Assembly: GCA_031769625.1 (NCBI GenBank)
Contig: JAUIMM010000178.1
Coordinates: 25,539,501 to 25,603,500 of the forward strand
Length of the DNA stretch: 64,000 nucleotides
DNA from: Taudactylus pleione
Lineage: Eukaryota > Chordata > Amphibia > Anura > Myobatrachidae
Reading direction: 5' to 3'
The translations under genes were made by a program, and so were the position numbers. Below are positions 54,241-64,000 of the stretch, piece after piece; within the stretch, counting starts at the first letter, position 1, and each line of letters begins with the position of its first letter. The notes beneath the pieces are model-generated. The model had not been told where the DNA came from and did no database searches. It was given only the letters and a program-made list of their open reading frames with translations.

Positions 54241-55356
54241 CTAAGTCTCTGTGAGAGTAGTCGTACTGGCACTGGCTGCCAGAAATTCCTGCTTTAAATA
54301 GGGCACCTTAATGGGTGATTGGTCCCTTTAGTCATGACGGGGCTTGCTGTACTGTGACTGGTTGGGCGTCCGGGTGATCTCACCCCTTCATGGCAGCGTC
54401 CATTATCTGGAATCATGAGAACTGCCCACCACATGTAAGTGAGCGCTGTGGTGCAGCACAGTGGGGGGAATTGCATTACCATAGGGTACACCTGGGGACC
54501 CGGTGAGTGACTATTAACATCATTGAAAGTCTGCAAGGAAGAATATTGTAATATATGTTAATATTGCACCTACTCTAGGAAGTGAGAGGCCACAACTCTA
54601 GTGAGATAGTGTGGAACGGGATGCAGTCGGATACCGATGATATCCTGATACTGACATCCCGACATGGGGCTAAAGATAGGCGTCGAAATCCCGAAGCCTA
54701 TCATTAACCCCAATACAAAATCCCGACACCCGGCAGACCGAACGAAGGTAAATGCTGTTACCACCTCTAATTTGTTTTATGCTGAAAAAAGACCTCAATC
54801 ATGAAAGTAGGTTTACTTCTTTTAAACAGAGCTTTGTTATATATGTCAAAATAATACCCCTTTCACATATAGCCTAAATACCCAGATTTTTGCCAGTGCA
54901 CACGCACCGACCCGGGTCTAAACTATGTGTGAAAGGTTGGGCACTGAGACCTGGGAAATTCATGGGTTAATAGACCCGTGTATTTCCTGGTTCATTGGTC
55001 TGAAAGGGGTATAATTGAGATTTAAATAATCTATATATTTGTTGTAAAGTGTAATTGAAAAGTCCACAGCTCAGGTGATTTATGGCTGGGAAAGAAGACA
55101 ATGGCTGATATCAGCTATTTTCAGAAGGGAGTCAAACATAAACTGCACTCTGGAGATAATCTAAGAAGTTAGATGTTCAAGAGGTAAATCTCAGTCTCTT
55201 TAAGCTTACCATAAAGTTTTATGGCATTAATCTTACTGGCTCAAAGTTCCGTGGTAAATGCTTTGATTGCATCCCATTATATTTGAGAGTCAGTGGAGTC
55301 AAATGTTCATGTTACAAACAGTTACGCAGTCTGTCATAAAGGAAGTCTCTGCAGGA
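54241..55356. other. mostly unassigned; one CCCGAC-type MITE
   Basis: 54605-54750 contains GGGATGCAGTCGGATACCGA and ATCCCGACATGGGG, similar to 24885-24980. Elsewhere nothing is recognised. Confidence 0.4.
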
Positions 55357-55704
55357 GTCGAGTCAATTGATCGGCCAATATATGTGGTACCCGTCGGCCA
55401 GTGTGTGCCAGCACATGAATGACATCGTTCACAGACATATTGCGTCAGCTGTGCTGCACAGCCGATGGACAGATATATCTGCAGACATATCTGTCCATCG
55501 GCAAGTGTGTACAGGCAACCAGCCAACCATCCATACACATGAAGCGGCAGCCACAGGGAGGGGAGTGGATCCGTCCCCTGGCCAGAGGGACTCGCGGCTG
55601 CATGGGAGATGATGGTCATTCAATGTATATGAATCGCCATCATCTACAGATAGATCTGCAAATTACTCGATATGCACATATATCTGCTAGGTGTGTACCC
55701 ACCT
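55357..55704. mobile_element. palindromic MITE, second copy of GGGTACACAC family
   Basis: Shares GATCGGCCAATATATG, CCGATGGACAGATATATCTG, GCAGACATATCTGTCCATCG and the right end AGGTGTGTACCCACC with 3849-4238, but the left end is missing or diverged. Confidence 0.75.
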
Positions 55705-57317
55705 TTAGCCATAATTATAGTGTCAGACTGGGGTATGAAGGGCCCACCAGAGGATTGCAATAGCAGGGGCCTGCTGAAAGGGCATAACCATCTGCCAAAG
55801 TGAGTGTACCCAGTGAATAGAGAGGTGTGGCAATAATATGTGCAAAGGAGTTATCTAGCGATAGACCTTCCAAAAGCCATAGAAAAGGGTTGTCCTGATT
55901 AATAAATATATCCCACAGAGTGACATTAATAAAAAAATAATGTGTTTAGAGATCTGCCAGTCCAGCTTTAACTTTTTGATATAAATTGAGGATGATCTAA
56001 ATTGAGCTACTGAAAACTGAATATTAATCCCATTTTAAATACGTGTTATTTTAGGATTATTATTATTTTTAGATTAAATGTGTTTATCTTTGGAGTTGAT
56101 GAGGGCTATATTAATTAAAATACTTTTTCTAAGCAAATACAATACATTATTAAAGTACAAGAGAAATTGAATATACTGATGGAGCATAATAGATTGACAC
56201 CCCACAAGTCAGGGATGAACAGAAACACAAGTCAATAAAGGACAAATACACCGGGCAAAAAGAAATCCACAAGGATGTAGGCACAGACACCATGCACCAT
56301 GATAAACGGCTCAGAAAAAAACAGTAGACTTACCCCTGCAAGGACAGCACGTAGACAACTCCACATGCCACTATTATGTCATCAGACTCTTCCACATAAA
56401 AAGGAAAAAAACAGCACAATACTCAGATTCCAGTATGTAATAATAGGTAAAAAAAATAAAAATATATATATATAATAGCTTGGATATATAATAAATGTAT
56501 TGTACATACTGAATAAAAACCATTAAAGGCTTAAAAAAGCTATATTATTGCTGGTAAAAGCTCATATAGCAAATAAGTAGCAGGATCACAATTCTCTTAT
56601 TCTTTAATTCATTAGAGACTTCCCAGTCCAGCTGGATTTAGCTTTTAATTGTTACAATATTGTTTCATAATTATATAATAAACTGCTAGAGTGTCAGTTT
56701 GTTACATAATTGTCTGATTTATACAGTATCATTTATTTGTGGCTTCTGAATTGTGATGCTGCTATTTATTTGACATATGAGCAAATTAAACTGACAGGGT
56801 CCCCTGCTCTTTGTTCGGCAACCCCCTGGCCCAGACCTCATCACCACGCTGCCTATGCAACCGACCCCCATCCAGAAAAGCTATTTAATAAAATGCACTC
56901 ACATATGTATGTATAAAATGCAATTACATATGTATACACACACACTATATGTATATAAGCAGTGCCTACCCATAGTTGCTGAGTGATTATTTATTTTATT
57001 TAATGATGCAGAGTAATTGTTAACTTTATTCAATGATGAAGAGATTGCTTCTATTTTGGCTCACCTGGCATGTGGAGAGCAAGGGAAGAGGGGGGAGGGG
57101 AGAATTGCACCTCTGTGGGATCACATGACAAGTAGAGCTGATAACTGGGGAGGGTGGTTGCTCCCATCTGGGCTCACCAGGTATGTGGAGGGCAATGATC
57201 ACACCCGCCCCGAAAGCAATTTTATCCTACAGACATGGCACCAGGGGACATGATGACTGAGATGGTGTTGGAGTGCCCTCATAGGGACATTTCTCAAGCT
57301 GTTTGTCCCCATCTGTA
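55705..57317. other. unassigned AT-rich sequence
   Basis: No gene seen. GTCAGACTGGGGTATGAAGG near 55724 may be the start of an interspersed repeat. Short (TA)n near 56462-56474. Confidence 0.35.
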
Positions 57318-57378
57318 TGTGGAGTACTGTGTAATGTGCTGGGCCTGTATAATAAATATAAGTAATAATAATAGTAAG
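57318..57378 (+). mobile_element. short L2-like 3' tail
   Basis: GTGTAATGTGCTGGGCCTGT then ATAATAAATATAAG and TAATAATAATA resembles the terminal bases and simple-repeat tail of the L2-like copy at 15315-15604. Confidence 0.4.
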
Positions 57379-57409
57379 TAAACCACATTACAATTAGTTC
57401 ACATGCACA

Positions 57410-57775
57410 AGTCATAAGTACTTCAGCCATGTAACATGTGTCCCTCTCACATACCAAGGTAACACCCCAGGAGTCACAACATGCTTTCCTCGCATATGAT
57501 CTTGAATCCATATTTGTACATTGAACACACCTGCTGCACACACAGAACACACAGCAAAAATAAACCCACAGAGAGCATACATGGGTCCTACACAGAACAT
57601 ACAGGTCACATACAGACTTAGAACCAGCAGACAGCCTACATGAGTCTCACACAGAACACACCTGCTGCACACATGGAACTTAGAGAACACAGTAACATGG
57701 TTCCCTCAAAGAACACACCTGGTGCACAGAGAAAATACATGTACAAAAAACACACAAAGAACATGTGTTACACAC
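57410..57775. repeat. CACACAGAACAC-type degenerate repeat
   Basis: Repeated ACACAGAACACAC, CCTGCTGCACACA and CATGTGTCC phrases at irregular spacing. Open frames here reflect the repeat. Confidence 0.6.
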
Positions 57776-57897
57776 ATGTGTCCGAGGATCACATGGTAAG
57801 CTTTGCTCAGGTCAACATGGCAACCACACAACTCAGGCTGCATAGCCTAGAGCCAGGCTCCCCACCCGCCTGTTCCTGCTGAGCCCACTTACCTTAC

Positions 57898-58963
57898 TAA
57901 AGAGAAATATCATGCTTTAAAATCTCTGAGCAAGGACACCACCATCACCATCCACCCAGCGGATAAAGGTGGAGCACTGGTGATACAGAATATGGAGGAC
58001 TATAAAAATTAATTGTACAGACAATTAGATGATACCACAGTGTATCAGAAATTGGATAGCGATCCTACTTATCAGTACAAAACAGAGCTAGACAGCATTC
58101 TGACACAGCTGTACAAAAAAGCTGGATTTCAGAATCCACCAAAAATAATTCAACAATTGAAAAACCAGCAGTTCCTATAATTCACTACCCAAAATACATA
58201 AATCTATGGTCTCACCCCCAGGTCTCCCCATAATCTCAGCTACATAATCTCTATATAGCACCATTTCTAAGTATCTAGATTACTTTGTACAGCCAACTCA
58301 TCATGAAACCTTTCTGAAAGACACTAACACACTTCTTCAGCAATCATATAACCTACATGATTTGCCCACAGAGTTACTTCTATGTACCATTGACATTATC
58401 TCACTATACACCAGCATCCCCCACCAACAGGGATTAGGCAGTGTCCAACGTTTTATTCAGAGCAATAGTGAGTATCAGGGTCCGCGGATACCACTCATCA
58501 TAACACTTCTAGAAAAAACCCTCAACAGAAATGATTTCCTATTCGATAGCTCTTTTTCTCCAGCAAAGAGGATGTGCCATGGGCTCATATGTGGTACCCT
58601 CTTTTGCAAACATATATATGTTTGATGTGGAGAAATCATGATATCTTTGTAGTATGGTCTGTATCCAAAGAGGAATTTGTCTCTGCTATGAGTACAGTAA
58701 ATCAGATGCATGAATACATAAAATTCACGTATGAATGTAGCCACAAAGTGGTGCATTATTTGGATGTGATGATTGAATGGCATACTATAGCACTGAGTTC
58801 ACAACCAATATCTACCACAAACCAACCGACTATAACACTTTACTACATGACCGCAGTCACCACCCTACAGCTCTGAAGAGGGGATTGCCATACTCCCAAT
58901 TTTTTGTGAATAAGGAGAATTACCTCAGACAATGGAATTGCAGAAAGAGAAATTGATACCAAG
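57898..58963 (+). pseudogene. Penelope-like element, reverse transcriptase part
   Basis: Broken frames spell a Penelope-like (Neptune-type) reverse transcriptase. Visible blocks: ITIHPADKGGALVIQNMEDY (about 57945-58005), TVYQKLDSDPT, then PGLPIISAT, ISKYLDYFVQP and LKDTNTLLQQ, then LLCTIDIISLYTSIPHQQGL (58370-58430), which holds the D of the RT palm (family: DVxSLYTNIPHxxG), and KRMCHGLICGTLFCKHIYV (about 58565-58625), the usual GxAMGxxxAPxxANxYM block in damaged form. Stops and frameshifts throughout. The element is probably truncated at its 5' end. Confidence 0.9.
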
Positions 58964-59745
58964 ATGCAGAAGTTCATCAATAGAGGGTATCAACAAAGAG
59001 ATCTTGAAACTTCTACGCGCAAAGTGATGAGCAAAACTCGTCAAGAACTCTTTATTTACAGAACCAACAATAAAAGCACAGCAAATACTATGTTCTTTTC
59101 CAATAAGTTCAACACAAACAGTAAATTCATTAATCGTAAAAAGAAACTGTGGCCGATTATCAGCACAGATACTGGCTTCAAATCCTTGACCAACTCAACC
59201 ATCATGATGTGTAACAAGAGGGGCAGGAATCTTAAAGACTGGCTTGTCCACAATGACATCTCACGACAAATTCCCCAATCAGATACACACTTTTTATCCA
59301 GAAAACCAGGCTGCTACCGATGCACTGGTTGCACCACCTGCAGCTATATGGAACCTGGGAACTATGTTGTTTATCTGCACTCTGGGAAACATATTCCCAT
59401 CAGACACATTCCCACATATATGAGTAGATACGTCATAAACATTATCAGATGTCCATGTAGTATGGTGTACATCGGTAAAACCACACAGCTATTCCGAGAA
59501 AGAATGGCCCAACACCACACAGCTATGAGACAAGCCCATGCAGGAAAACATTAACCAGCTGGTCGTACGGCACTTCAAGGAGTTTCACCATTCACTAGCA
59601 ACTCTCACATATGGTACAAAGTAATCAACCACTTGCCAATGTCCAAGAGAGGCGGAGATAGAGACGCCTGCTACAGATGGAAACACGATGGATCCGCAAC
59701 ATGAACACTGACTCCATTTGGCCTCAATGAAACTATTTCCTTTGC
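58964..59745 (+). pseudogene. Penelope-like element, GIY-YIG endonuclease part
   Basis: A 196-residue open frame (58964-59554) and its broken continuation. Residues 117-126 hold a C-x2-C-x2-C-x2-C cluster (CYRCTGCTTC) seen in many Penelope-like elements. Residues 157-183 give VINIIRCPCSMVYIGKTTQL, the GIY-YIG nuclease core with YIG at 169-171 and RxRMAQH following. After a stop the line continues KRGGDRDACYRWKHDGSA and FGLNE, matching the family's C-terminus (ERFWIxxLxTxxPxGLNE). GIY-YIG nicks target DNA during retrotransposition. This half is better preserved than the reverse transcriptase. Confidence 0.92.
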
Positions 59746-60049
59746 ATGTTTCCTATGACTTTAACTATTTTACTTTGGAACTCCTACCAGAGTTTGGACA
59801 TTTTTTGGCGTTAGGGCCTCCATTAGTTACATAATTGTAACAAGTTTTTGTTTCATGTGTTCCTACATATTTTTTTTATTTTTTTTCATATTTTTTCTTA
59901 TTTTTCTATTTTATTTCTTCACTGGTGGTGTTTTTTCTGCATATGCTGTTGACATGTCCCTAATTGATGGGTCAACTCCCATAGGCAAATGGGCTGGAGT
60001 TTGTAGCCTCACTAATGTACCCATGAGTATTCATACATGTTACAGTCAA
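59746..60049. other. 3' region after Penelope-like element
   Basis: T-rich stretch (59868-59930) and unique-looking sequence; probably the element's 3' untranslated part. Confidence 0.4.
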
Positions 60050-60153
60050 ACCATACAAGTCATGCCCAATCTCTTCCGACCTTGGCAGCCTAGCAGTACT
60101 GGGCCCAATCAGTATTAGGACGGGCGACTTCCTAAGAAGTTTGGGTACTGTAA
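60050..60153 (+). ncRNA. 5S rRNA-like pseudogene or 5S-derived SINE
   Basis: Aligns along about 100 bp with vertebrate 5S rRNA: CCATAC, TGCCCAATCTCTTCCGACCT, TTGGCAGCCTAGCAG, GGGCCCAATCAGTATTAGGA, CGGGCGAC and GGGTACTGTA, against the 5S blocks CCATACC, CCCGATCTCGTCTGATCTC, GGAAGCCAAGCAG, GGGCCTGGTTAGTACTTGGA, TGGGAGACC and GGGTGCTGTAGG. The internal promoter positions (A-box AGCxAAGCAGG, C-box GGATGGGAGAC) are recognisable but mutated, so it is unlikely to be transcribed normally. SINE3-type elements have a 5S head, but no LINE-like tail was shown here. Confidence 0.75.
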
Positions 60154-60247
60154 TGAAGGTCTATACACCAGAAATGGGGACATAGGTGATGGAAATAGTG
60201 TACACACAGAGTACTATGTTGATCAGCTATTCTGACCTAACACACTT

Positions 60248-61557
60248 GGGGGTATATTCAATTACACGCGAGGTTTACCAAGGTAAAAAACCTTGCGCCC
60301 AATTTAGGAATACCACGGGTATGCGCACTCCCGATACCTGCGGTATCCAATTAAAAAAAAGTGGTCGCTGGGTTTTCAGCTCTAAAAACCTTGCACCGCG
60401 TAATAAAAAAAAAGAATTCAGCACTTACCTGCCCGGGGGTCTCTGCGGCTCCCAGTGGCCTCCCCTCTGTCTTCTCACTGGAGAGGGGGCTGCTGGGAGA
60501 TGTAGTTCTCCTAGTGCCCATTCCGGGGGGGCCACACAAACCGGGGGTCACACACACACACTCACACACTCATACACACTTATAAACAGTAATAAAAACT
60601 CACACACACTGACATACTCACCCTGCTGCAGAAGACCCGACTTCCGACGCTGGATGAAGAAGACACTGCTTCGGAAGGTAAGTAATTAAGGACTAATTAA
60701 GCTAAATCGTAACTTCCAATTGCTTAATTAGTCCACAGGGGGGGTACCGTCAGGATGCCAGAGCAAGTCCCAGTGATTTTTCCTAATAGTTAAGACTTTA
60801 GAAAAAAAATCACACTTGCTCAGGAGGTGCGTGAAAGGAATGGGTATGAAATACCGCCGGCCGCATGGCCGGCAGTTCGATTCCCGTCAGCGGCAGCCCG
60901 ACAGGAGCAGAGTTCGATGCAGCGGAAGCCCGACAGCGCTGGAAATCCCGATCGTGGATAGGTAAGTATCCACTAACCTAACCCCCCTAACCCTAACCCT
61001 CCTTAGGGGTGCCTAACCCCAACTTCCCCCCCAAGTGCCTAACCCTAATCCCCCCTCTAAGTGCCTAACCCTAACCACCCCCTTCCCCGCTACCTAAACC
61101 TAAGTTCCCCAGGGGGGTGCCTAACCCTAAGTCCCCCCCGGGGGTGCCTAACCCTCCCTCCCCCTAGCCTAACCCTAACCCTCCCGGGGGGTGCCTAACC
61201 CTAAGTCCCCCCTGGGAGCCCTAAACCTAACCCTCCCCCCCCGCGCGGCTGTCCGCTCGCGGTGCCCGGCATCACTACGATCATGATGCCGGGCGCCGGT
61301 CTCCCGGCATCGCGGAAATGCAGGCATCTACATCTAGACGCCCGGCATTTCACCTGTGCCGGGATAAGACAGTCGGGAAGCTGGCTGCCGGTATATAGGC
61401 AGTCGGCTTCCCGAATGCTTCCCGCGTAAAAAAACCTCCTGGCGCGTAAAAAAAGAAAAAATCTGCAGCTGTTTGAATAGCAAAAAACCCGCACCTGCTG
61501 GGAAAAACCTTGCAGGTGCGGGTTTTTCGTTATTCTCGCACCCACTTGAATATGCTC
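60248..61557. mobile_element. MITE with TATATTCAATTAC ends and CCTAACCC interior
   Basis: Left GGGGGTATATTCAATTACAC, right (inverted) CACTTGAATATGCTC, with AAAAACCTTGC(A/G)-type arms inside both ends. From 60860 to 61240 it contains GTCGGGAT / CCCGAC motifs and CCTAACCCTAACCC runs, probably a second, nested element. It separates the Penelope-like 3' region from the sequence that resumes at 61558. Confidence 0.6.
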
Positions 61558-62178
61558 TTTGGTGTGTGTTTCATTTGTTCTTTACAGCAATCAAGATGAG
61601 TGATTACATCACTTTTTGAATATTTCCACCTGACTTGGAAATTATACAGTCACATTATGGTTTTTTCTATTGTTACTGGACTCTTCATTTTTTATGTATC
61701 ATTGTTTATGTTTTTATTTTTTCACTTTATTTTTTTCTTTTGGGTGTGGAGTTTTCTCTATTTGCATATTTTCTTCTATTCTTTTTCTCTTTTTTCACTT
61801 ACACGTTTTACCCCCATTAATATTGGTATTATGGGGCATGTTGCTCTCCATTCTTTGGTATTGTTTTTCACCTACTTCTGAACCATTACACCAGGGTGCT
61901 TGTTATACAGTACAGTATGTCATTATTACCCATGTTTTGACCATGTCTCAAGCCTTTTTCCAGCATGACCGCTGGGAGTGCTGTGACTGGCTGCACAGTG
62001 CGTGGTCCAGCGGCACTGCCCTGTGGGTGATGTTATCACGTTGGTGAAGTCATCACACTGGGGCCGTACTGCATGATGGATGCGTGCTGATGACATCATA
62101 CCCACAGCTCCCAGCGTGACACATGAAGAATCAACACCTATCATTACAGATATACTGGTATATAGGTATTTGTGTGTT
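61558..62178. other. T-rich and unassigned sequence
   Basis: A T-rich block at 61600-61810 and a moderately GC-rich block after 61940. It may continue the Penelope-like 3' region interrupted by the MITE. Confidence 0.35.
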
Positions 62179-62206
62179 CTTGATAAAAGTCTGTGACTGA
62201 AACGTT
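62179..62206 (+). ncRNA. hammerhead-like motif, degenerate
   Basis: CTTGATAAAAGTCTGTGACT followed by GAAACG. AGTC-TGT-GACT can form a perfect 4-bp stem II, and GAAAC follows as required. The core reads TTGATAA instead of CTGATGA, so cleavage activity is not expected. Confidence 0.4.
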
Positions 62207-62386
62207 GAACAGGACTTGACACAGTTGTCAGAGTGGAGTCTTCTTTCTAAGACCCATGAGTGCCGCCTTCTATTGATTATTGTATATGAATAGGGTTGTT
62301 GCACAAACTTCCAGGAGGGTACCTGGGCGTATATATTTTGTAACAAGTGGAGTGGCAGTATTATTTGCTTTGTGTGTAAATGTAAA

Positions 62387-62395
<9 letters not shown>

Positions 62396-62450
<55 letters not shown>
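62396..62450. repeat. (TA)n(CA)n microsatellite
   Basis: About 18 TA units followed by CA units. Confidence 0.95.
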
Positions 62451-62451
<1 letters not shown>

Positions 62452-62539
62452 TATAGACATACTGTATTACACACACACACTATATACATACTGTATTGTG
62501 CGCACACGCACCCACCATTACTGCACCTCTAATCGGGCT

Positions 62540-63870
62540 GCCAACTACACATGAGTAAAGAATCAGCATCTCCACACACCCACTACAATTTGGTGCAATC
62601 ACGCTACCCACCTCACGGTCCCTAGCAATACGTACCCACATATCAATTCTTATCACATTTCATAAAATTTGGTTTATTTTAATTTTTTTTTTTTTATTTT
62701 ATTTTACTTTTTCAGTGTTACTGCTCATGTACATTTAGGTTCCCCCATCATAGGTGCACATCGCGCATCACATGCCACACTCAGCGCCCGCTTCAGTCCC
62801 GTTCCCGATAAGCAAGCGTCACCATGGTGACCAGTATCGCCACCGGGAATCCACTCTCTGATAGGCTGCACCACACCATCTGACGCACGACGCAGGGGGA
62901 TACCTGCGTCTATGCGTCACACGGCACTCCACACCCCCGGACAACCCACCAGGCTCTCACCAGGCTCTCACATGACCCACCAGGCTCTTACGGAATAGGA
63001 CATTAGCGCGCACGTGGGAAGTGATGTCAGAGGGTAACCCGACGCTCCCACGGCAACTCTCACTGCCCGGCAGCCCAGCCATCCCAACGTGGCATTAACC
63101 CCGCGCCCAAACACACACCCCCCTGCCCGCAGTACAGCCACATGTATTCACTGATTAGCCAATTCACGTGTCAATCACCTACACTGCCCCCACTGACCTA
63201 CCTGCATCCCATTTCTGAATAGCACCTCAGCTCCGATAGGCTAGCCAACTCACTGGGTACGCCCACACACCCACCCTCCACCTATATATCACCCCTCAGT
63301 CCATCTATCAGTAACTCCTTGAAGAAGGCTTAAGGCCGAAACGCATTGGAGAATACATACCCCCACACAGATTACTGCATCACCACACCTTGGTGTTCAT
63401 CACGGCAAGGTGGGACAGAACTACAAACGCGGACCACCGCATCATCCCCACCCTCGGAGCAGTGACTGGCGCCCTTCCGGGAACACCCTGCGGGCTCGCA
63501 GGGTGCCAGCAACCACCGTACTTACGCCGGAGAACATAACAACTGTGCACCAACCAGGGACAGCACACCTACCAGTAGGTAACAATACGATCAGTGCGGG
63601 ACGCCGCTACTGTCACTGTACGGGACTTATTTATCAACAACACACATCCTGGTCCACTAAGAGGGGACGTGCAGAAGTAAGGGCCGCACGGCAAGGAGCC
63701 CCCTAAAAGGGCCCACCAACTCCCTGACCAGGAAACAACGGAACCCGCTACCCATCCCCAATCCCACTCACGGAACCACCTGGGGAGCATTGTGTCTCAC
63801 CAATAAACAGGTTGGATTCAATTTCCAGTGTCTGGCTCTTCATTGCACACCATACACCACCTACACTGCA
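62540..63870 (+). repeat. unclassified repeat with hammerhead-like motif
   Basis: No coding capacity. It contains CTTGAAGAAGGCTTAAGGCC then GAAACGCATTGG (63318-63350) and ends with CCAATAAACAGGTTGGATTC and CCAGTGTCTGGCTCTTC. This arrangement is reminiscent of terminal repeats of Penelope-like elements, which can hold hammerhead motifs. Boundaries are uncertain. Confidence 0.4.
63318..63346 (+). ncRNA. hammerhead-like core, degenerate
   Basis: TTGAAGA (core CUGANGA with C3 changed), a GGC-TTAAG-GCC stem II, then GAAACGC. Stems I and III were not demonstrated. Confidence 0.4.
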
Positions 63871-64000
63871 GGCACACACCGGCACACGCCATCCCCCGCA
63901 ACAACAAACCCCCCCTTATCCCACCCTCCCCATTCCCCCTTTCCCCCCCTGTCTTCCCCCAACCCCCACCCACCCACTCCACATTACCCCCCCACACACA
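63871..64000. other. C-rich low-complexity tail
   Basis: CCCC-rich sequence continuing past the window edge; nothing else can be said. Confidence 0.5.

Noticed and set aside
60874..60890. GTTCGATTCC resembling a tRNA B box
   Set aside because: No A box or tRNA-like cloverleaf could be found upstream; it lies in a GC-rich MITE.
60960..61240. CCTAACCCTAACCC runs resembling telomere repeats
   Set aside because: The runs are irregular, separated by GGGGGTGCC phrases, and occur inside a dispersed element that also appears at 24885-25078; not a telomere or clear interstitial telomere.
61670..62047. 125-residue plus-strand frame rich in phenylalanine and leucine
   Set aside because: It stems from a T-rich stretch with no recognisable domain.

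Overview
The window looks like gene-poor, transposon-saturated vertebrate nuclear DNA, most likely from an amphibian and probably a frog with a large genome. This rests on the mix of elements: several hAT families, Tc1/mariner, PIF/Harbinger-like sequence, many palindromic MITEs, a Penelope-like retroelement with a GIY-YIG domain, L2-like 3' ends and a Helitron-like element. I found no intact host gene. Nearly every open reading frame here is a transposon relic or a chance frame through a repeat. The species assignment is inference.

Layout, left half. 1-710 is a decayed Tc1 transposase. 942-3718 (element A, transposase on the minus strand) and 7598-13264 (element B, plus strand) are two members of one hAT family, each with a perfect 8-bp target-site duplication. 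A keeps a BED zinc finger and lacks the catalytic core. B keeps the linker after the BED finger and the C-terminal dimerisation domain but lacks the BED finger and catalytic core. A third, older relative (element C, about 17799-22080) is broken by three MITEs. All three carry a tandem array between the promoter and the start codon. Between them lie MITEs, a 97-bp minisatellite and an L2-like 3' end beside one possible orphan exon (15606-15741, minus strand).

Middle. About 25084-29176 is a second Tc1 element on the minus strand, split by four later insertions (about 25518-26524, 26786-27598, 28013-28408, 28507-29008). Then come a TTCAAT-ended MITE, tandem-repeat elements, a small hAT with a perfect duplication (33583-34018), a Helitron-like element directly after it (34037-34633), a hAT-like element filled with a GCAGTGCCCC-type minisatellite (34888-36669), and a PIF/Harbinger transposase scrap (39058-39200).

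Right half. 43054-45171 is an element flanked by ATA, filled with a 40-bp tandem array that itself received two MITEs. After it come a hAT (46039-46758), two near-palindromic MITEs side by side (47965-48381), 67-bp and 31-bp minisatellites, and a Penelope-like element (57898-59745) followed by a degenerate 5S rRNA-like sequence (60050-60153) and repeats with hammerhead-ribozyme-like cores.

One MITE family stands out. Ten copies of about 340-600 bp end in GGGCCTGATTCAGA-type repeats, mostly with 3-bp target duplications (TAA, TGT, TCA, ACA, AAT, TTT). Most copies are built as a string of short perfect hairpins. Together with the upstream tandem arrays of the hAT family, this is the most unusual structure in the window.
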